DNA of 64,000 nucleotides from Saprospiraceae bacterium (lineage in GTDB: Bacteria > Bacteroidota > Bacteroidia > Chitinophagales > Saprospiraceae): the NCBI GenBank assembly GCA_027488935.1, contig JAIYAP010000071.1:1-64000 (forward strand), in the 5' to 3' direction. Shown here piece after piece: positions 61,001 to 64,000 of the stretch. The position numbers and the translations under genes were made by a program. The notes beneath the pieces are model-generated. The model made no database searches, had not been told where the DNA came from, and worked only from the letters and a program-made list of their open reading frames with translations. Within the stretch, counting starts at the first letter, position 1; the number at the start of each line of letters is the position of its first letter.

Positions 61001-64000
61001 ATCAACGGTTGTGATCAACTTATAGGTGCCGCCGTTTGAAAAATTGGCCGATAAGATGGCCGGAGGAGATTGTAAGTTGCTGTTAAATCCGTTCGGACCA
61101 CTCCAGGCGTATGTCATACCAGGCGCCTGGGTGCTGGTTCCAATGACAATGGGTTGTCCAAAACAAACGCGCACATTGGCACTCGAAGGCGGATTAATTA
61201 CGGCGGGCGGCCGGGCTTTGACCAATACCAAAGCAATCAGAGAATTCACCGAAGAACACCCGTCGGCCGACACTTTCATATAAAAGTTGTAATTCCCGAC
61301 CAAGGGGTTTGGAATTACATAAAAAGAAGCTTGGGTCGAATCCAATAGGGTTGCAATGCCACTAGGGGCCACAGCATACCATTTATACCATAAATTTTCA
61401 CCGTTTGAATCGGTCGATAAATAAATGCTATCCCCTTCACAAATGGGCGTATTCGTTTTCAAATCAGGTAAACCCGGCAGTTTGGTTAATCGCACATCCA
61501 CCGCACCCGTCGCGACACAACCGGTAGAACCTGTTATAGACACGCTGTAAATGCCTTCCTCTGAAAGCTGTACGTTGGGCTTTACAGGATTCCGTTGTCC
61601 AGGGAAAACCGTTGTTCCAGCCGGATTTTTCCAGGAAAAAGAATAAATATTGTTCGGATTTGTCAACAAAGAATCCGTAAACAAACGCAAGGTTCCCCCT
61701 TCACATACCGGAAAGTAATACGGTTTCAAATCGGCAATAATCACTTGCACCGTCGTGTTACAAGTGGCCGCGTTGCCCGATGCATCCGTTACAGTTAGGG
61801 TAATTGGATAAATATTATTTGGCGGCGTTGCCATGTTGCAGGTAAATTCTGTTTGCGAAAGTTGCAAGGTCAGGGAACCCGGGCAGTTATCCGTGCTGCC
61901 GTTGTTGATGGTAGATGGTTGTAAAAAATAATGATCGATCGGTAACCCGGAAGGATTTGTTGAAATGGTGGTGGGCAAACAAAAAGCCTTGGGCTTGATG
62001 GTATCCCGTATGGTAATCGTAAATGTAGTGGTACCCTCCAAACCGTGGTTATCCGAAACAACATATTTTACCTGATACACCCCTGGCTCCAGGGTCACAT
62101 TGGTTTGATTGCCCACCAAGGGTCCTGGTGGCAGGTATAAGGCATTGTTCTTTCTGATTTCGTACGTTATTTCGGCATAGCTGTATTCCAATATGGCTTG
62201 TATGCGGCTAATCCCATCCGTTTTATCGGGCAATAAGGGATTGCAATTACCGATCGCATCCGGAAAGTTAAATACGTCGTTGTTGGGTATTGCAGTAAAA
62301 AAGGTGTTCCCATCCTGTGCCCAAGTATTAATGTTGTTGGCAGACACCGAAATGACGGTTTCCGCATAAGTCGTCGTGCACTCCAATGGTTTGGAACCCA
62401 ATTGGGTAACCGATGGAAGTGGCAGGCCAAATTCGTTGGTAATGTTAAAAAATTCACCGGTATCCCCATTATCACCCCGAAAACGGATGCGCAATCGGCC
62501 CGGTGTTATAGCATTCGGGATAAGCCCATTAATTGGCAAAACAATTGAAATCGGTATGGTATCCGCATCCGGGTCATATTCAAACTGAATCGGAAGGGTA
62601 GCAGATGCGCGCTCAAGTACGCCCGAAACATCGCAATTTTCAAAAATCGTCGGAAACGGCAACGGTAAGGTAACGGTACAATTTCCAGCGCCAATATATT
62701 GTGTAATCGGGCCAGGCGCTGTGATTTGGGGCGGCTGATTATCATCGATTACGATGGACGCACTTACGGTTGTTGTATTTCCCGCACAATCCGTCGCTTT
62801 ATACACAACGGTATGGCTGCCTACATCAAAAAAGGCACCCGCGCTTGGAGGGAACGGTTGGGCGGGCTGATTGTCAATAGAATACGTCAAATCAACGGGC
62901 ACATATTGCGTACTTGTTTGGTACAACAAGGAACAACGCACCCGGCCATTTGGACAAGTGGGGTTTATCGCAGCATTGCCCGTCCCATTGGTTACAAGGC
63001 GAATTTTTAAATCGCCATCCGCCATCCAGACATTGAGCAAATTGGCCGGAATGGTAAATACTTTCACCACCGAGGTGCAGGATACGGGTGTAATAATTGG
63101 CTCTGTTTTACCTAAATTTTCGCCGCCCTCACCGTAAATATTAAAAAACTCACTGACGCTATTAATATCGGCATTGTCAATCAATACCGTAAAAGATGCC
63201 GCATTGACCACCGGCTCAAATGGCGGCAAATTAGGCTGCAACCACTGAAAAACAATCGTATCGACGGGGGTATTGAATGGATTACCGCCGCCTGTGAGTT
63301 TCAACAGGGCGGTATCTTTTAAATTGTAGGTGGCATACTGCGTTGTGCAATCATCATAGAGCGATATTGGTCCAGGCACAACCAGGTTGGCACCGCACAC
63401 ATTGATATCCGATGGCAGGGAAATGGTATTGGGGGCAACCATTACCGGACCTGTGTTATCCTCTACCGTGATGGTTTGGGTGTACACCCGCTCGTTGCCA
63501 CAATTATCACTGGCCGTCCATTCGCGCTTAATTTGATAATTCGTCCAGTGCGCACAACTGTTTAAATCCGGATCGCGCACCTCATATTCAAGAAAAGCGA
63601 TGCTGACATTATTGTCACAATTATCCGATTTCCCAAAGGTGCTGATGTTGGCTGGAGCCGGAATATTGTTGCAAGCTGCTGTAATATTAGCCGGAATACC
63701 CGTCAATACAGGTGCAACTGTATCTATGATATGTACATTTTGGGTAAATGTTGCTGTATTACCACATATATCATTAGCCTGCCAATACCGCACGCGGGTA
63801 TATCGATCCGTGCAAAGTCCGGCTACAATAATTTCCTGGTACATGGTGGGTGGCGCGGTGACTCCACTACATGGATCAACGCCTGTAGGCGAAGGCAGCG
63901 GTGGCAGTTTTTCGCATACCGCCGTGGTATCACTGTAACCGTAAATATTAGGCCCCAAACTGTCAATTACGCTAATCACCTGCGTGGCCGTCCGAGTATT
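58010..64000 (-). CDS. Giant HYR/Ig-repeat adhesin with T9SS type B sorting domain (5' end outside window)
   Basis: The frame is open to the right edge, so the signal peptide is missing; about 1996 residues are visible. The first part has HYR-like modules (D-N-C-G-N, C-D-N-N-V-S) alternating with Ig-like domains carrying V-C-E-G-G-T-L repeats. Near the end is a Big_9/VCBS-type segment (L-N-D-I-L-P-N-D). The last 90 residues are a type B (gliding CTERM) sorting domain with I-T-P-N-N-D-N-V-N-E-T-F and Y-N-Q-W-G-D-I-V-Y. It is exported by T9SS; the PorP/SprF and OmpA-like genes follow directly. The ligand is unknown but a role in adhesion or gliding is likely. Confidence 0.93.
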   Translation of the reverse strand, partial: NTRTATQVISVIDSLGPNIYGYSDTTAVCEKLPPLPSPTGVDPCSGVTAPPTMYQEIIVAGLCTDRYTRVRYWQANDICGNTATFTQNVHIIDTVAPVLTGIPANITAACNNIPAPANISTFGKSDNCDNNVSIAFLEYEVRDPDLNSCAHWTNYQIKREWTASDNCGNERVYTQTITVEDNTGPVMVAPNTISLPSDINVCGANLVVPGPISLYDDCTTQYATYNLKDTALLKLTGGGNPFNTPVDTIVFQWLQPNLPPFEPVVNAASFTVLIDNADINSVSEFFNIYGEGGENLGKTEPIITPVSCTSVVKVFTIPANLLNVWMADGDLKIRLVTNGTGNAAINPTCPNGRVRCSLLYQTSTQYVPVDLTYSIDNQPAQPFPPSAGAFFDVGSHTVVYKATDCAGNTTTVSASIVIDDNQPPQITAPGPITQYIGAGNCTVTLPLPFPTIFENCDVSGVLERASATLPIQFEYDPDADTIPISIVLPINGLIPNAITPGRLRIRFRGDNGDTGEFFNITNEFGLPLPSVTQLGSKPLECTTTYAETVISVSANNINTWAQDGNTFFTAIPNNDVFNFPDAIGNCNPLLPDKTDGISRIQAILEYSYAEITYEIRKNNALYLPPGPLVGNQTNVTLEPGVYQVKYVVSDNHGLEGTTTFTITIRDTIKPKAFCLPTTISTNPSGLPIDHYFLQPSTINNGSTDNCPGSLTLQLSQTEFTCNMATPPNNIYPITLTVTDASGNAATCNTTVQVIIADLKPYYFPVCEGGTLRLFTDSLLTNPNNIYSFSWKNPAGTTVFPGQRNPVKPNVQLSEEGIYSVSITGSTGCVATGAVDVRLTKLPGLPDLKTNTPICEGDSIYLSTDSNGENLWYKWYAVAPSGIATLLDSTQASFYVIPNPLVGNYNFYMKVSADGCSSVNSLIALVLVKARPPAVINPPSSANVRVCFGQPIVIGTSTQAPGMTYAWSGPNGFNSNLQSPPAILSANFSNGGTYKLITTVDNCASIPDLVEIKVDTTPTQPVISGQNALCVGGTTTLISNVLGIGYIWERISPALQITTTTNALVLNNLSLTDNACWRLRVVQQNCASDWSNDFCINVKAYPDVAAPPEIAICINDTLQLTATSNQTNLPFWAWTGPSNYSTFQQNPIRTPGVPGLYKVIGKNENGCADSAIVKVIISEQPIIDTITNNAPLCPDGTSDATLIPVVTSNSLPLMYCWYHPNVAPENLFSTDPMPVLPDVSGKDNGTYLLIVKDALGCTSTAGSTTINVGNPLDLPILKWGNTTNDTTVCAGAVLKLRVDNAGSYQMPTTYTWTVPYSATPIVTSNNFIDIPSAQVNQTGLYQVQVNAANCLSPLSTSIRLTVNPFPVSPQPQSNSPVCEGGTLNLWVSNPNSNPNAQYFWTGPNFNPTQPIANPMISPVNENNEGPYNVRVTLNGCTTFAIEPILVLIDALPKQPFILPPVPARICKSDPTAIINLMVSMPTLTQGAQYTWIHVEQNDTIAGPLPSGSLLISNLNQFSPGTQTFKVIASKGGCNSLFSQTVSVILDTIPANQADAGPSPRLLCTRDVLRLNASAPTQGITGKWTQVGTPALTIVNPDDPKSTLTGFTAGNTYTFVWAISNGGCINFDTDTSVITMVAPETAKVPETYITACAVNAVTIQSFQGQNTKGRWTQDENQTNVLMIGISNPDSTTTTVSNLVPGGSYFFYWVLSDIGCGMDSVRVRVDNFSAKPYAGADQTICRNEATTKVSATQLQDFETGLWTSSNPNITFTPATNEVSVVGNLQTGPNILYWTTNGDTCKNNGRDTVVINYQLAPTAVADIIDVTYGATQSANLILNDILPNDFSVTITTDPTDGTLKLISNGVYTYQASAGFSGTDKLIYKVCNTFCPDTCSFAQAQFIIGEPEDCIIPTIITPNNDNVNETFIIPASCFVGEGVVDVEVSIYNQWGDIVYHAAQYDNSNGWDGKLNGADLPVGTYFYVVEIQDGSKPKTGFVLIQR

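Overview
This window is a chromosomal segment from a member of the Bacteroidota, most likely near the Saprospiraceae. The evidence is the set of secreted proteins ending in type IX secretion (T9SS) sorting domains, a PorP/SprF-type partner gene, giant PKD/HYR adhesins, promoters of the TTTG / TAnnTTTG type, weak Shine-Dalgarno sequences, and the gene order tRNA-Leu, tig, clpP, clpX. The family placement is inference; the phylum is well supported. I see no rRNA, CRISPR array, transposase, integrase or prophage.

Layout. 1-285: 55-bp hairpin repeats and a palindromic terminator. 286-2629: two divergent T9SS cargo genes. 2821-8058: a VWA membrane protein and an RND efflux pump. 8128-11214: a lipoprotein and a NatA/NatB-like ABC exporter. 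11270-13615: a T9SS protein with PKD, Kazal and dockerin-like parts. 13801-21474: an unrecognised 474-residue protein, mtaB with a small HsdR_N-type nuclease-fold gene and aroQ, pheS, an SPFH protein, a CapA-like protein and a DUF4230-like protein. 21471-23983 (minus): a small lipoprotein, a GNAT acetyltransferase and trpE. 24139-27500: an AT-richer accessory block holding a lipoprotein gene broken by a nine-G tract, a T9SS protein and a barrel-like protein. 27513-31300 (minus): a miniature protein-kinase-like gene, a membrane protein, a transglycosylase-like protein and a TIM-barrel isomerase. 31541-34707: an ECF sigma factor, a protein predicted to span both membranes, and a lipoprotein. 34917-42147: apaG and a 2206-residue adhesin. 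42240-46165 (minus): clpX, clpP, tig and tRNA-Leu(UAG). 46420-53700: rel, an EamA transporter, fabH, a GT-C-like membrane protein and an APH-fold kinase. 53704-64000 (minus): a metallophosphatase, an OmpA/PD40 protein, a PorP/SprF protein and a giant type B adhesin that runs off the right edge.

How the genes work together. Surface display dominates. Six or more cargo proteins carry T9SS C-terminal signals, and the last locus pairs a type B adhesin with the PorP/SprF and OmpA-like proteins expected to export and anchor it. The clp/tig block is cytoplasmic protein quality control. The sigma/barrel/lipoprotein operon looks like envelope-to-cytoplasm signalling. The likeliest unusual biology is that signalling operon and the possible phase-variable lipoprotein at 24244, whose promoter lies in a large inverted repeat.
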